From: Thinopyrum elongatum
Taxonomy: Eukaryota; Streptophyta; Magnoliopsida; Poales; Poaceae
Length of the DNA: 64,000 bases
Assembly (NCBI GenBank): GCA_011799875.1
Contig: CM022302.1
Location: 320,644,144 to 320,708,143, forward strand
Direction: 5' to 3'
The translations under genes were made by a program, and so were the position numbers. Shown here in pieces: positions 1 through 11,984 of the stretch; position 1 is the stretch's first letter; each line of letters starts with the position of its first letter. The notes below the pieces were generated by a model that had not been told where the DNA came from, made no database searches, and was given only the letters and a program-made list of their open reading frames with translations.

Positions 1-3000
1 TCGCGATCTACCTCCAGCTTCTTTACCTTGTCACTCAGCTCGTTCTTGGCGGCCTCTGCAGCTTCGGCAGCATCGACGGCCTCCTTGAGCTTGCCGGCAT
101 GACTTGCAGTCAGAGCTTTGAGCGCCTCTTTATGTTTTTGCTCCAGCTCTTGGGTCCACTGTGCAACAAGCTTCTCAATATCTTCATCTTTGCTGCGAAG
201 TTTGGCGGCGAGCACCTGCTCACGTGCGGTGAGATCTTCCTCATGAGCATCAAGAGCAACGCGGCGCCCCGTCAGGAGAGCATCTTCAGCAGCAATTCTT
301 TGAGTAGCTTCATCCTGCGCCTTCTCCATATCAGATTGCTTCAGGAGGATTTCTGTCCACTGTTGGCTCACTTGTTCCCGGCCAGCAGTCAGCTCTTGGA
401 GGGCCTCGGCGTACCAGACTTGCATTTGTTCGACACGCCTCTGGAAATCTGCTTCGGCCGCCTCGACAACTGCCATTCTGGAATCCGCTTTATCCTTCCG
501 GGCGCGGTGGAGAGCCTAGAGCTTGCGGAAATTCTCGCCCATGGCCTGAAGGAGCTGATCCTCTTCAGATTTGCCGCTGCTAGCGCTGGGATCGTCAACA
601 ACCTCGAGCCCGGCAGCAGCGATGATATTTGCTGGATGAGGGGCCTTCAGATGTTGACGGTTGGTCTTCAGCAACCGCCTCACCAGTGGCAGGGGGCTCC
701 GTGGCCGGTGCAGCGCCTGGCGCTCCTGCGGCAGGAATGCCGTCAGTACGGTCATCAGTCTCCCTGCCGCCCCCTTCAGTAGACTCTTTGGCGGGTTCCT
801 CCTGTGCAGTCTTGGCAGCCTCCTCGCCAAGAGCACCACCGGCCTCGATAGTGGCATCCTTGGCGGCCTTGCTGGCAGCGATCCTGTCTGCTTCGGGAGC
901 GGCATCCCTGGCGGTCTCCTCGATGACAACATCGACGTCCATGTGTTCCATCACAGGGAACTCTGGAGGACGAAGGAGGGAAACAGAGTAAGATCAAGGT
1001 TGAAGTTCAAAGGGACCAAAGATAGAGAGATAAGGGAAAGAGTAGCAAGTGTTCCGAGGCGATCGATTACCTGCGTCGAGCTGTTGAGAGGTGGCCTCGC
1101 CCCTCCCGGCAACTTCGGTTGCCGGGGGAGGGTTGCCGGTGCAAATGCTTGCCGGCTCCTCCGCAGTTAAGATGGGCTCGTCGGTAGGATCTCTTGCCGG
1201 GGACGTGCTTGTGGGCGGCGTGGTCGATGGAGGTGGCACGACGGGGACGTCTTCCGACAACTCTCCTTGTTGCCGTTCTTCTCCTGCAAGCCCAAAGATA
1301 TCAGCGGCAAGAATGGAAGCCTCAGAGTCCGCCAGCGGAAAAAGAACAGTGAACTTACGCTGGGGGCTGCGCTGGGGGCTGCATTGAGGACTGAGCTCCG
1401 GGCTGACGACGATGGTTTCTGGCACACTCGTGGAGCCTGCCGGGGGCTCGTCGCCCGTGGAAGTCTTTGTCCTCTTTGCCATCCTCTCCATCAAGGTTTC
1501 TGCATCACTGCAGAGACAATACGAGCAAGTCAGTAAGGTTGATCCAAGATTGGAAAATAAAGGTTGTGGCAAAGCACTCACTCTTCTTCTTCCCGCTCCG
1601 GACTAAAGCCGGAGATGTCGAAATCGGCCTCCGTTGCGATATCTGAGTGGGAAGGCGGAGGAGGGGTCCTAGGTCGCTTGGCTGTGGCAGGCGCCGGGGC
1701 AGCTTCCGGTGCGGTAGTGCGAGACACCCCTGCCGCTCCGACAGTGACCGCTGGTGTGGGTCTCGCGCGCCACGCAGGTTGCTGACGAACCCCTTGCCGC
1801 GGTGCAGTCTTGCCGGCTGCTTTCTTGCCGGGAGCCTCGCCACTCGAAAAAGGCTGGCTTGCCGGGATGCCAGATGCAGCCTTCCGAAGAACACGCTTCG
1901 TCTTCTTCGGGGCTGGGAGCTCTTCTTGCGGTTCTTCTTTGGTCGTGTCCTCGTCGGACGAGCTCTCAGCGGCTATGCTGCTCTGTTCCCCGGCAGCTTT
2001 GTCCTTCCCGGCAGGTTTTACCTCCACTACTACTTCTACATCGCTAGTTTCCCATTCTGTGAAGCCAGCGCTGCCGGCCTCCGCGGCAAGATTTGCCTCC
2101 TCCACCCTTGTAGCAATGTATGCTACTTCTTGGTCAGTGGTGGCTCGGATGAAATCTGCCTCTTCCCGGACGGGTCTCTCCGTCAAGTAATCAAAAAACT
2201 TTTGTGCTTCCTCCTCGGTTGGCTCAGCCCAGGTCGCGTCAAGACCGTGGGCGTTGAACATCGGCATGAAGGCAATGATTGACCCCAAGGCAGAGTTGTT
2301 GCACAAAGGGACAATCATTGCCGGCAGCCGATGCTTGTCATCGCGCTGGAACAGCTTTTGACGGAGAGCGCCAAGCTGCATAGTAGTCAGATTATTATTC
2401 AACCCAGGGCGCAATATCATAATGTCCGCCGTGTTTCGGTATTCCCAAGCTGGCCTTCCCCTGTTCTGCAAGGGGGCGATGCGGGGCGGAGAAAGTCGAA
2501 GCCAATCATCTCCATTGTCAGCCCAGCAGCTTTCAGGCGAAGAATCCTGGTGGTGGCGATTGTGAGCTTTTCGTCGTCAGCGGCAAGACTGCTCCAACCA
2601 CTGCCATGGACCGCCTTCTGTTGCCGGGGCAGACAAAACGGATGGGGATCTGCTTCCTTGATCCAGCACCATTCAGCCCGCCATTCGTCCCACTTTTCAT
2701 GGTAAACTCCTTCTGTGTATATTTCCTTATTCCAAGCCCTTGGAATCCAGGCGATAGAACCAGAGAGGGCCTCACCTTTTTGGATGCGGGGGAAGAAGTA
2801 ATGGCGGAAAAGGGTAGTGTTGGGAATCATTTCGGCAAAGTTTTCACAAAGATGGGCAAAGATGGACATGCACAGTACCACATTCGACGTGAAATCGAGA
2901 AGATGAAAGCCGTATGTGTACATGATATCATTGAAGAAGTCGGAAAATGGGGGGCAGAGCCCGTAATAGAAATACGCAGCGAAGAAGGGGTATCTGTCCG

Positions 3001-3159
3001 ACCCACTTTTGGAACAAGAAAGTGGTACCGCCTCTTCAGAGCTTCTGCATCGAGCGACGGGGCGAAGATGGCATACTTCTTCCGCATCTTCACTAGTTCA
3101 CTCTCCGGGACATCAGCTTTCGCCTCCTTGCTCTTGCCTTTGCTGGCCTTGGGCGGCAT
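1..3159 (-). pseudogene. Antisense four-exon gene carried by Gypsy element A; domain typical of plant 'putative gypsy type transposon' proteins
   Basis: The gene reads opposite to its host element. It starts at 3159 with MPPKASKGKSKE. The first exon (3159-1582) encodes a globular region with the HYFFPRIQ...GSIAWIPRAW and RPAWEYRNTADIM motifs I associate with the plant putative gypsy-type transposon domain, then an acidic Ser/Pro/Lys-rich linker. Introns with GT..AG ends lie at 1581-1508, 1358-1284 and 1070-963, and all three joins keep frame. The last exon (962-1, open at the edge) encodes an Ala/Glu-rich tail and, from about 510 leftwards, a long Glu/Lys/Gln-rich coiled coil. Damage: one-base frameshifts near 3010, 2480 and 640, and an in-frame TAG near 513. 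The function is unknown. Confidence 0.7.
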
Positions 3160-3308
3160 GGTGGCTGTGAGGGCGGAAGCCGGGGGTGAAGCGAGCGTGA
3201 AAGCGGCGGGCGGAAAGCTTCGCTCTGAGCTCGAGAGGAGGAGGGCGATGGCGACGGCCAGATTGAGAAGAAAAGGGGGGTAAATAGGCTTGTGCCTCTG
3301 CGGCTTCT

Positions 3309-3318
3309 CCTTTTTATG
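3309..3318 (-). promoter_or_regulatory. Candidate TATA box for the antisense gene
   Basis: On the minus strand the sequence reads CATAAAAAGG, about 150 bases upstream of the ATG at 3159, with a GC-rich stretch above it. Position and sequence fit a TATA box for the antisense gene, which would then be transcribed independently of the LTR. This is inferred from sequence only. Confidence 0.45.
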
Positions 3319-3553
3319 GGGAAGGAGCGGGGCCGCCTCTTTTACTCCCCAATGTTAATGCGCCTCTGCAGGCGCGTTGCAGTCGCAGCTTTTGAGGCAC
3401 GCTTCCCACGTCGCGCGTTCGGCGCTCGTAGTGGGGGGCACAGTAAACGGGATATTTACGAGCAGTTAATCCTCTGCCACGCGTGCCCGTGCACTGTTTG
3501 GGCCTAGCCCAACAACGCCTCGCACTCGTGTATGGCCTAGGCCCGGGGGCTCC

Positions 3554-4357
3554 TGTCGGTGTACTAAGTATTGGGCCACTAGTACCCCGTACTTGTGCAC
3601 GGGCAGTTGTAGCCATCCTCGCGGCAAGGCTTGCCGGGGAACAGTTCGAGGTTGATTCAAGCCACCAAAGAAATCATCCAGTCAGAGATCTGAGGATCAG
3701 CAGATAAGAAGAGCTGGAATCCGAAGGCCAGCTTCCCCGACAAGATCTTGCCGGGGTGGCCTGCGGAACCCGGCAAGGATCGGCGCCCGGCAAGGCTTTG
3801 TTGCTGTGCCATCGCTCTAGCACAGCGACAAACCCGACATTCTGGGTCCTTCTTTGGATGCGTGGCGACGCGCTAGTGGAGGAGAGCTTAAGCGGTGCTG
3901 ATGGGATGGCCCCTTTTTCCATCCCCAAGAAAGTAAGGACACCTAAACGGACACCTCACGGTGCATTAAATGCGTTCATCCTAGTCCGTCAGGGGTTAGG
4001 TATGGTAACCCTGTAGCTACATAACACCTCAATGTATGTACATTTTGCCACTGTGGTGACCCCTTTGTGATATAAAAGGAGGCCCATGGCAACTGCTACA
4101 GAGGAGGAGAACTTCTGGCCCATTCTGCATGCGTAGCTGCTCTTTGAACATACTGTTCACTGCGAGCGCTCCTGGAGGCTGGGCTCAAGAACACTAATAA
4201 GAACACAAGGCAGGAGTAGGGTTTTACGCTGATCAGCGGCCCGAACCTGGGTCAAATCTTCCCGCGTCGATCGTTGGTTCTGCTCTTTGCGCATACCTCT
4301 CCCCCCGCCGAATCGTAAAGGGGTCCCTTAGGATCCCATAGGTGTCGTGCCCCGATA
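3554..4357 (+). repeat. 3' LTR of Gypsy element A
   Basis: The LTR starts TGTCGGTGTACTAAG and ends CCCCGATA (CCCCGACA in the related solo LTR, so the terminal CA has mutated to TA). It is about 804 bases against 854 in the solo copy. Much of the difference is in a CGGCAAGGC-rich minisatellite around 3760-3805, which has fewer units here. The TATA box at 4071 sets the plus orientation. Confidence 0.9.
4071..4078 (+). promoter_or_regulatory. LTR TATA box (element A)
   Basis: TATAAAAG is followed by GAGGCCCATGGC and then a transcribed-looking leader. The equivalent box in the solo LTR is at 47140-47147. Transcription would begin about 30 bases downstream. Confidence 0.7.
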
Positions 4358-4363
4358 ATTACT

Positions 4364-6783
4364 TACAAAACTGAAGTGCAGGAAGTCTTCAGACGATTTT
4401 CCTCAAGGGCGTCGACAAATTTCGGTGTGAAGATCAAGCATATTCGGAGTGACAATGGGACCGAGTTCAAGAATACTGGTCTTGATGACTATCTTGATGA
4501 ACTTGGTATTACTCATGAGTTATCTGCCCCATACACTCCTCAGTAGAATGGCGTTGTCGAGCGCAAGAACAGGACTCTTGTTGAGATGGCTCGCACCATG
4601 CTTGATGAATATAAGACACCTCGTCGCTTCTGGCCTGAGGCAATTGATACTGCATGCCACATCATCAACAGGGTATATCTTCACAAATTCTTCAAGAAGA
4701 CCTCATATGAACTCCTCACTGACAAGAAACCCAATGTGAGTTATTTCAAAGTCTTCGGTGCTAAATGTTGGATTAGAGATCCCCATCACAATTCTAAATT
4801 TGCACCGAAAGCACATGAAGGTTTTATGCTTGGTTACGGAAAGGACTCGCACACCTACAGAGTCTTCAACACCTATCACAACAAGGTTGTTGAAACTGTA
4901 GATGTGCGGTTCGATGAAACTAATGGCTCGCAAAGAGAGCACCTACCTCCTGTGCTAGATGAAATGTCTCCTGAGGAATCCATCAAGCTAAAGGCTACTT
5001 AGGATGTCATACCTACAGAAGAATCTGCTGAAGAAGTCATTCCAGATCGTGAAGAAAATCATGGTGGTGCATCTGAAGAAAATGGCTCTGAAGAAAATGC
5101 TGAGCCAAGTCAAAGTCGTCAACCTGCTCATCCTCGCGTTGCAAATGAAGTACAGATTGAGAGAATCATCAACGACATCAACGCACCAGGTCCGCTCACT
5201 CGCTCAAAAGCTTCACATTTGTCTAACTTTTGTGGGCATTTTGCTTTCGTCTCTATCATAGAGCCCACCAAAGTAGATGAGGCATTTCTGGAGCCTGAAT
5301 GGATTCAAGCGATGCAAGAGGAATTACATCAATTCGAGCTGAACAAGGTGTGGGAGCTTGTCAAGCGACCAGACCCACGCAAGCACAATATCATCGGCAC
5401 CAAATGGATCTACCACAACAAACAAGATGAAAATGGCCTAGTGGTGAGGAACAAGGCTCGTCTTGTAGCTCAAGGCTACACACAGGTTGAAGGAATTGAT
5501 TTTGATGAAACTTTTGCACCTGTTGCTAGACTTAGGGCTATTCGCATATTTCTTGCCTATGCTAACCATCATAATATCATCTTATATCAAATAGATGTGA
5601 AAAGTGCATTCCTCAATGGTAAGCTTGAGGAAGAAGTATATGTTTCTCAACCCCCAGGTTTTGAAGATCCTAAGCATCCTGATCAAGTCTTCAGACTCAA
5701 TAAGGCCCTCTATGGCCTCAAGCAGGCCCCTCGGGCATGGTATGATACTCTGAAGGAATTCCTCATGAAGAAAGGCTTTAAACCCGGTTCACTCGACCCA
5801 ACTCTTTTCACCAAAATATATGATGATGAATTATTCATGTGCCAAATATATGTTGATGATATTATTTTTGGCTGTACTAACCAACATTACAGTGACGAAT
5901 TTGCTTATATGATGAGTGAGGAATATCAAATGTACATGATGGGAGAATTGAAATTCTTCTTAGGCCTTCAAATTCGTCAACAACGCAATGGCATCTTCAT
6001 TTTTCAAGAGAAATACCTCAAGGACGTTCTGAGGAAATTTGGTATGCAAGATTGCAAAGGCGTCAAAATCCCTATGCCCACAAATGGCCATCTATGCACC
6101 GATGAAAATGGTATAAACTTCGATCAAAAGGTATACCGCTCCATGAATGGCTCTTTACTGTATCTATGTGCATCTAGGCCAGATATTATGCTTAGTGTTT
6201 GCATGTGTGCCCGATTTCAAGCTACACCAAAGGAATCACACCATAAGGCTGTGAAACATATTCTTCGATATCTAGCTCACACTCCAACACTTGGATTATG
6301 GTATCCCAAGGGCTCGACTTTTGATCTCATTGGATATTCTGACTCTGACTATGCTGGTGATCGAGTGGATCGCAAGTCAACATCAGGCACATGCCATTTC
6401 CTCGGACGATCTTTAGTATATTGGTCCTCGAAGAAGCAGAACTGTGTATCACTCTCTACTGCTGAAGCTGAGTACATTGCTGCTGGTTCTTGCTGTGCTC
6501 AATTGCTGTGGATGAATCAAACACTCAAGGACTATGGCATCAATGTGAAGAATGTGCCACTCTACTGTGACAACGAGAGTGCCATCAAGATTGCTCATAA
6601 CCCAGTTCAGCAAAGACAAAGCACATCCAGATTCGTCATCATTTTCTTCGAGATCATGTGTTGAAGGGCGACATCTCTATGGATCACGTGAAGACTGAAG
6701 AACAGCTAGCGGATATCTTCACCAAGCCCTTGGATGAGAAGAGATTTAGCAAGTTGCGGTGTGAGCTAAATATCTTAGAATCT
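4364..6783 (+). pseudogene. Copia copy 1 Pol remnant: integrase C-half, reverse transcriptase, RNase H
   Basis: Translation begins in the integrase core (IKHIRSDNGTEF, then SAPYTPQ and VVERKNRT) and passes through the RT, where [11 protein letters not shown], the [14 protein letters not shown] segment and the catalytic YVDDIIFG (YVDD at 5849-5860) are intact. RNase H follows with [15 protein letters not shown] and DNESAIK. In-frame TAG stops lie at 4544 and 5000. A frameshift near 6610 (compare the same point in copy 2) ends the frame at 6662, although the tail continues in another frame to about 6780. The RT and RNase H catalytic residues survive, but the protein cannot be made whole, so the copy is non-autonomous. 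Confidence 0.9.
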
Positions 6784-7023
6784 TCGAATGTTCTTTGAAA
6801 AGGACACACATCCTAACACTTATGCAAAATTGATGACTTAGATGTGCAACACACGAAGAACGTTTTTCTTCAATCAATTAAGACTAACCCTCTAAGTGTG
6901 AAGAAATTAACGAAGAATTTGATTCTCAGAGCCCTACGACAATTGTACGCGGCGTCTGAAATCATCATTCTTATACGGTGGGTCACGCTACCACAAAAGT
7001 TGAAAATCTTCAAAATTGAGTTT

Positions 7024-7100
7024 TTCTTCATTTTGCAAATTCTTCAATTTTCAAATTCTTCAACTTTCAAATTCTTCAACTTGCAAAGTCTTCAAAAAAA
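7024..7100 (+). repeat. Short tandem repeat built on TTCTTCAA
   Basis: Several imperfect units of roughly 16 bases (TTCAAATTCTTCAACT and variants) follow one another. The same TTCTTCA and TTCCTCA words recur throughout both Copia copies, coding and non-coding. Confidence 0.6.
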
Positions 7101-7534
7101 TTCGACTGATGTTCTTCATTGACTATATATATATAATTGAGTTTTTCATGTCCTCAACAGCACTCACTTATTGCTAATTCTTCAAGTTGATTTTCTTCTA
7201 AGTGAATGTGATCGGACCCGTTCCCCCTCTATGCTAAACTCAACCCAGTCTGTTCACAAATTCTTCATGTGCATTCTATTTGAAACCCATTCAAAGTCTT
7301 CACTATGTCCTTGACAGCTGAAGAATTTGTGAACGAAATGTTAAAATTTTCATATCTGAATTTTTAGCTTTTGCCGCTCAAACCGTTCCGCATCCCGCGA
7401 TAGGATTAAACTACTCACCCACGATCTACCACGATCTCCATCTCTCTGTACGTGGGTGACACATGTCGTTAGAAGAGCAAGGGTCAGGGGCATGTTCGTC
7501 CAAAAAATTTGGACGGGCAGTTTTTCACCGTGGC

Positions 7535-7542
7535 TATAAATA
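7535..7542 (+). promoter_or_regulatory. Internal TATA box upstream of the Copia third ORF (copy 1)
   Basis: TATAAATA lies within GTGGCTATAAATACC, about 230 bases before a candidate first ATG (7765). The same element occurs in copy 2 at 21694-21701. It resembles the TATA context of the LTRs (GGCTATAAATAGCC at 13116 and 27238), so the internal promoter may derive from the LTR core promoter. Confidence 0.5.
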
Positions 7543-7764
7543 CCCCCTCCCTTCCTCTGTCCTCATTTACTCCGCTCGAACGCACTCCCCTCACTCGAGC
7601 TTTCTGACCTAGTGCCGCCGCTACTCTCCATCGTCACTGGTGAGGAAGAGCTTCACTGCCTCGACCTCGTCGCCGTCTTACTCGCGCCGGCCGCGGAAAT
7701 CTTCACTCCGCCGCCGCCGTAGCTGTCTCTCACCGCCAAGTTAGGGCGTGGGAGATCTGAACGG

Positions 7765-10700
7765 ATGAATTCTCCAATTCCACTTCCAGTTCGTCGTGTT
7801 CTTCGTCCAGGGTAAATAAAATCTGATTTTACTGCCCTACTTTGATTCTGATGATTTCACAAAATCTTCAAAAGGTGTTTATTCTTCAACTTCCCATTTC
7901 ATAAACTCCCGAATGCATCTGTATCTTGATTTGTTTCTCTAAGCTATGTTTTTCTTCAAGATTCCTCAATTGTGTGGATTTTCTAATCTATACAACTCTG
8001 GAACCTAAGTCAAGAATGCTTTGTGAAATTCCTCAAGACTCCCCTGGTCAAATTCCTCAAACTTGATTTCTTTTGAAAAATTTCTGAGAATGCATATGAC
8101 CTCTTCAAATTCTTCGCACCTATACTCTGTTCACAGGTACAAAATGTCTGCTGCTGAATCACTAGGTTCTCATCAACTTAACTCATTTGCAGCGTTCCTC
8201 GAAGATAAGTTGCACACTTCCTTAGAAACATCAATTGTTCAAAATCCTCAAGTGAAGAAAATGGCTGATGGTAAAAGACCTCAGAAGGGAGGAAAGAGGC
8301 CTGAAACAAACACCACTTTTGAGATCCCTGAAGACATATATGATGAATATTGCACTCCTGATGAAGCAACTCATGGCAAAGAGACCAAGACTCAGCGCAA
8401 AGTGCGCATACAGAGAATTGAGAGAAGATGGGCTAAGGAATGGAGGGAATATCGTTATGTTACTCCCAAGTACATGAAGAAATTCGCCATTAACCCTCCA
8501 TGTCCAAGACCTCCATTGGCTCCAGGCCAAGAAGCTGATCCCTCAAGTATCAGGCGCCGTGAGGAATTTCCCAAGGAATGGGCTAAGCGCCAAGCCAAAT
8601 TGGCTAAAGTAGCAAAGGAAGCAGTGAAGAAATTCAATGAAGACTCTGCTGCTGCTGCTGTTGCTGAGGCCTCTACTAGCAAGCCCAAGAAGGCTTTGCC
8701 AAAGAAATCTACTGTGAAGCCAAGTTCCTCAACTGCTATGCCCTCATGGCCAATTGCAAAGCCCTCACTGCCAATTCCTCAGGCAACCACATCAAGGGCG
8801 GCTCCAATTCCCTCAGCTGCCACAAAGTCTTCAACTTCAGCTGCAAAGTCCTCAGCACCTGTGCATCTTGCCACGTGCCAACGGACTACAGGAATCTCTA
8901 TTGCCTCAGGAGCATCTGCAAGTTCCTCAGCTCTGCCACAGTCTTCCACTGGTCCAATCTTGCTGAAGAAAAAGGCCACTGCTGGACGAGGCCCAAGGAG
9001 AAGTCCTCACAAGAAGCATGTTGCCTTCCAAGTTCCGTCTGATGACGATGATGCTAATGATGAAGAACTTGCTAAGATCATCAAAGACAGGCAAGAAAAG
9101 GCCACTAGAGCTAAAGGCAGTGCTGTGCCACTCATGCTGGATCCTAAAAGAATCCTTGATTTCATTGATCTATGGCACAAGGATCCAAATACTCCTTTAC
9201 CTGAATTGAACCTCACTCCTGGCCAGAGCCACATGTTGACGGCCTTCATAGCCGAAGAAAAATGGAAATTTGAGAAGGCCAGGCAAGTCAAGAAAGCTCA
9301 ATACAAGAAGGAGCGCTTTCTGAAGAAGAATGATGTGAAGATGACTCCTGACGAACTTGTGAATCTGCAAATGGAGATCAAAGCTCTCAGTGATGAATTT
9401 GACGCATATCGTGCAGATTGGCTAGGTGCCAAAGTCAGATTTGTCAGAATGGCCAAGGGGTTCAACCCGAATGTTGCAGCTCCATCGTAACAACAAATTC
9501 CTCAGGCTGATGCATCTGCTCAGCCTACTAAAGAGAATGCTAGCATAGCTGATGAAAATCAGTCTGTAGAAGAAACTGAAAGTTCCAAGGCTGCTGAACA
9601 AATTCCAGCTCCTGAAGAAAATGCCAGGGCAACCTCTAATGTTGCGCCTAAAGAACTACTCAGGTCAGCTGAAGCATTTGAAGCTGTGCCTGAAGAATCT
9701 GATCAAGCCAGGGCAACTGCATCAATTGTGCCTGAAGAAACTGCACCACTTTCATCTGCTCCTCCTGCAAAATCATCACAGATGAAAGATATCCACCTTC
9801 CTTCTGCATCAGAAGTGAAGAAGACCAAAGCTGCAGAAAAGGCAGCTGTGAAGAAAAGGAAAGCATTAGAAACTGCAGAGTCTTCAGCTCCCAAGAAAGT
9901 GAAGACTTTGCAAAGCTCGTACACCAACCCCATCGATGTTGTTCCTATCTCAAGCATGCCATCAAAGGAAATTGTTCCCTTTGGTGAGGAATATGTCATT
10001 CTAGATGACAGTGATGAAGCGAATCCTTCTGCTGCTACTTCAGAGCAGTTGGATGAAGAAATTGAAGTGAATGATATCCCTTCAACCCCACTGGTATCAT
10101 CGCCCGTGCCTCAGTTCATAGCTGAAGAGGCAGGCATTGAAGAAATTGATGAAGAAGATGAGGATGTGGACATTGGGTCTACTACACCAGTTCTCAATGA
10201 TGATTATTGGGAAAGACGTCATCCAAATTCTCCATTGACCACTCCCCTGCAACAAATTCCTCAGTCCCCTGTGCAGACTGAAGAAATTCATACGGGCTCT
10301 GAAGGACATCAATCTTCACTTCATTCTATTCCAGAAGAAGTTCCAGCTACTAATGCTGAAGAAATGGAGACCAAGACTGCTGCTGATGAAATTGCTATGG
10401 AAATTCCTCAGTCTGTGGCTCCAGAGGTTGTGCGCCAAGCGGCTGTGAAGACTTCAACTGTTAATCTTCAGCCCAAGCCAGAAAATCCTCATACCAAGAA
10501 GCAGAAATTCAACGCTGATGATTTCTTTGCTGAGCATCATTTCTTCATGGATTACAATCCCTATGACTCTGCAAGACTGCGATGCAAGCGCTTCTGGACA
10601 GCAAGTCAAATGAACTATTACTCTTCCCTCCTATTCGGTAAAAACAACGTATTTGACCACGAGCAAATTCCTCATGTGGATATGGAGTCGCTTCCTTGCT

Positions 10701-11927
10701 TCCATCCAGTCCTCAATGTTCTTCATGACACTGGGCTGCTTAACTTCTGCACTGACATCTGCAACTAGAATGAAGAACTCATTGTTCAATTCTATGCCAC
10801 GCTGCATATCACTGGAAATGTTGAAGATGTGAATTCATGGGTGCTAGACTGGATGACCGAAAATACACATTACAAAGCACCGGCCTCTGAATTGCGTAAT
10901 GCTGTCCCAGTCAGTCTTCCCACTGAAGGTGCTAGGCTCATCTATGAGGAACCTGAACTTTGAAATAATTTGATGCATGTGCTGATGAAGCCTTTGAAGG
11001 CTGGCCAAGCTCCAAGGACAACCTTCCTTGTGAAGGAATTTCTCCATGTGCCAAGGACGATACATCGCATATTGACCAAAACCCTCAGTCCAATCAAGGG
11101 CCACAACTCTGATGAAGAAAAGGGTTGTTGGCATCATGAAGAATCTGTTGTTCAACATGATACATGGCATTCCCATTAACTACCATGATTTCTTCATGAG
11201 GACTTTGGCCAATGCTACTCTGTCACCTTTTGAGTTGAAGCCTTACGCTCCCTGGATCATGAAATTCATCAGATCAAGGTCTACAATTCATTATCAGGCT
11301 GACTTTTAGAATCATCTCAGCTATTTGCCACCTATTGAAGTCCTCAAGCGGACTATTTCCTCAGCTGATGAGAAGGGCAAGGCTACTATTATAGATGAAG
11401 GCGCTCGTCCATTGGATGGACAGTTTCGCAAAGCTGCATCCTATTCCACCAATGATGACTCTACAACACAAGATTCTGCCGCCAAAGCTTCAAAGCAAAA
11501 TCCTCAAGCAACAGCTCTGCGTGTGATGACTGATCATGAACTTCTCCTCAGTCTTCATCAGAAAGTTGATCGAAATCACAAGTGGGTCATACGTCAGTTT
11601 GGTGCAATTCTTCAGAACATGACAGTCACTCAAAATACTGTGAAGAAGAATCACTACTACTTGCATGAAGTCTTTGACCGCACTTGGGCTATTCTGTCGA
11701 ATCTTTATAGTGCTGAAGATCTCAAGGAGATGGGCTTTCAACAGGACTTTGACTGGTCTCAGCCACCTTCGAAGAAATTCAAGAAGGTCAAAGTTCCTCA
11801 GCTTGTTGCCTATTCATATTCTTCATCGCGCGAGACGGATGAAGCTGAAGATTTGAACAACACTGCGGCAGGCCCTACCGCAATGGACGACCCCAACAAC
11901 GCTGGCGCTCCTCCATCGACATCATGA
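7765..11927 (+). pseudogene. Copia copy 1 third ORF (Sirevirus extra ORF, sometimes called env-like)
   Basis: A candidate exon 7765-7811 (MNSPIPLPVRRVLRPG) splices at GG|GTAAAT to TTCACAG|GTAC (8136) and stays in frame into MSAAESLGSHQLN; otherwise the start is the ATG at 8144. The N-terminal block is conserved with copy 2 (TFEIPEDIYDEYCTPDE, YVTPKYMKKF, EEFPKEWAKRQAKLAK). A long Ser/Pro/Ala/Glu-rich disordered middle follows. The C-terminal block is also conserved (IPHVDMESLPCF, APRTTFLVKEF, PIKGHN, FELKPYAPWIMKFIRS, then a helix-rich tail). I see no signal peptide and no convincing membrane segment, so an envelope role is not supported. Damage: TAA 9488, TAG 10766, a TGA near 10961, a frameshift near 11110 and TAG 11307. 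The function is unknown. Confidence 0.7.
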
Positions 11928-11984
11928 TGATATTCTTCAGTGGCGTTAGTCCTCATTTTTCGTCCCTTTTGGTCATTCGATGAC

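Larger units (their letters stand above)
1..4357 (+). mobile_element. Gypsy-type LTR retrotransposon A, 3' portion (runs off left edge)
   Basis: The segment ends in an LTR (3554-4357) whose TATA box and leader read on the plus strand, so this is the 3' LTR and the body lies to the left. Directly before the LTR is GCCCGGGGGCTCC, a typical grass Gypsy polypurine-tract context. The internal part visible here holds no pol; it holds an antisense spliced gene instead. Element A is inserted in the integrase region of Copia copy 1: the bases after the LTR are ATTAC, and Copia copy 2 has the same ATTAC at the equivalent point near 18588. This predicts an ATTAC target duplication left of the missing 5' LTR. 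A solo LTR of the same family sits at 46573-47426. Confidence 0.85.
6784..8143 (+). other. Spacer between pol and third ORF in Copia copy 1
   Basis: About 1.36 kb without a plausible long ORF, colinear with 20986-22285 in copy 2. It includes a TTCTTCAA-type tandem stretch (about 7024-7100), a conserved segment with potential GGTGG/CCACC pairing near 6980, a TATA box at 7535, a CT-rich leader, and a candidate short first exon (7765-7811) plus intron (7812-8136) for the third ORF. Conservation of this layout in both copies suggests a regulatory role. Confidence 0.6.

Noticed and set aside
99..1785. Several overlapping plus-strand ORFs in the 1-3.3 kb region
   Set aside because: They are mirror frames of the GC-rich antisense exons; the minus strand has splice junctions, conserved motifs and a coiled coil, the plus-strand frames have none.
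8063..11927. Third ORF as a true envelope protein
   Set aside because: No signal peptide, no transmembrane segment and no fusion-like stretch can be seen; I keep only the neutral name.
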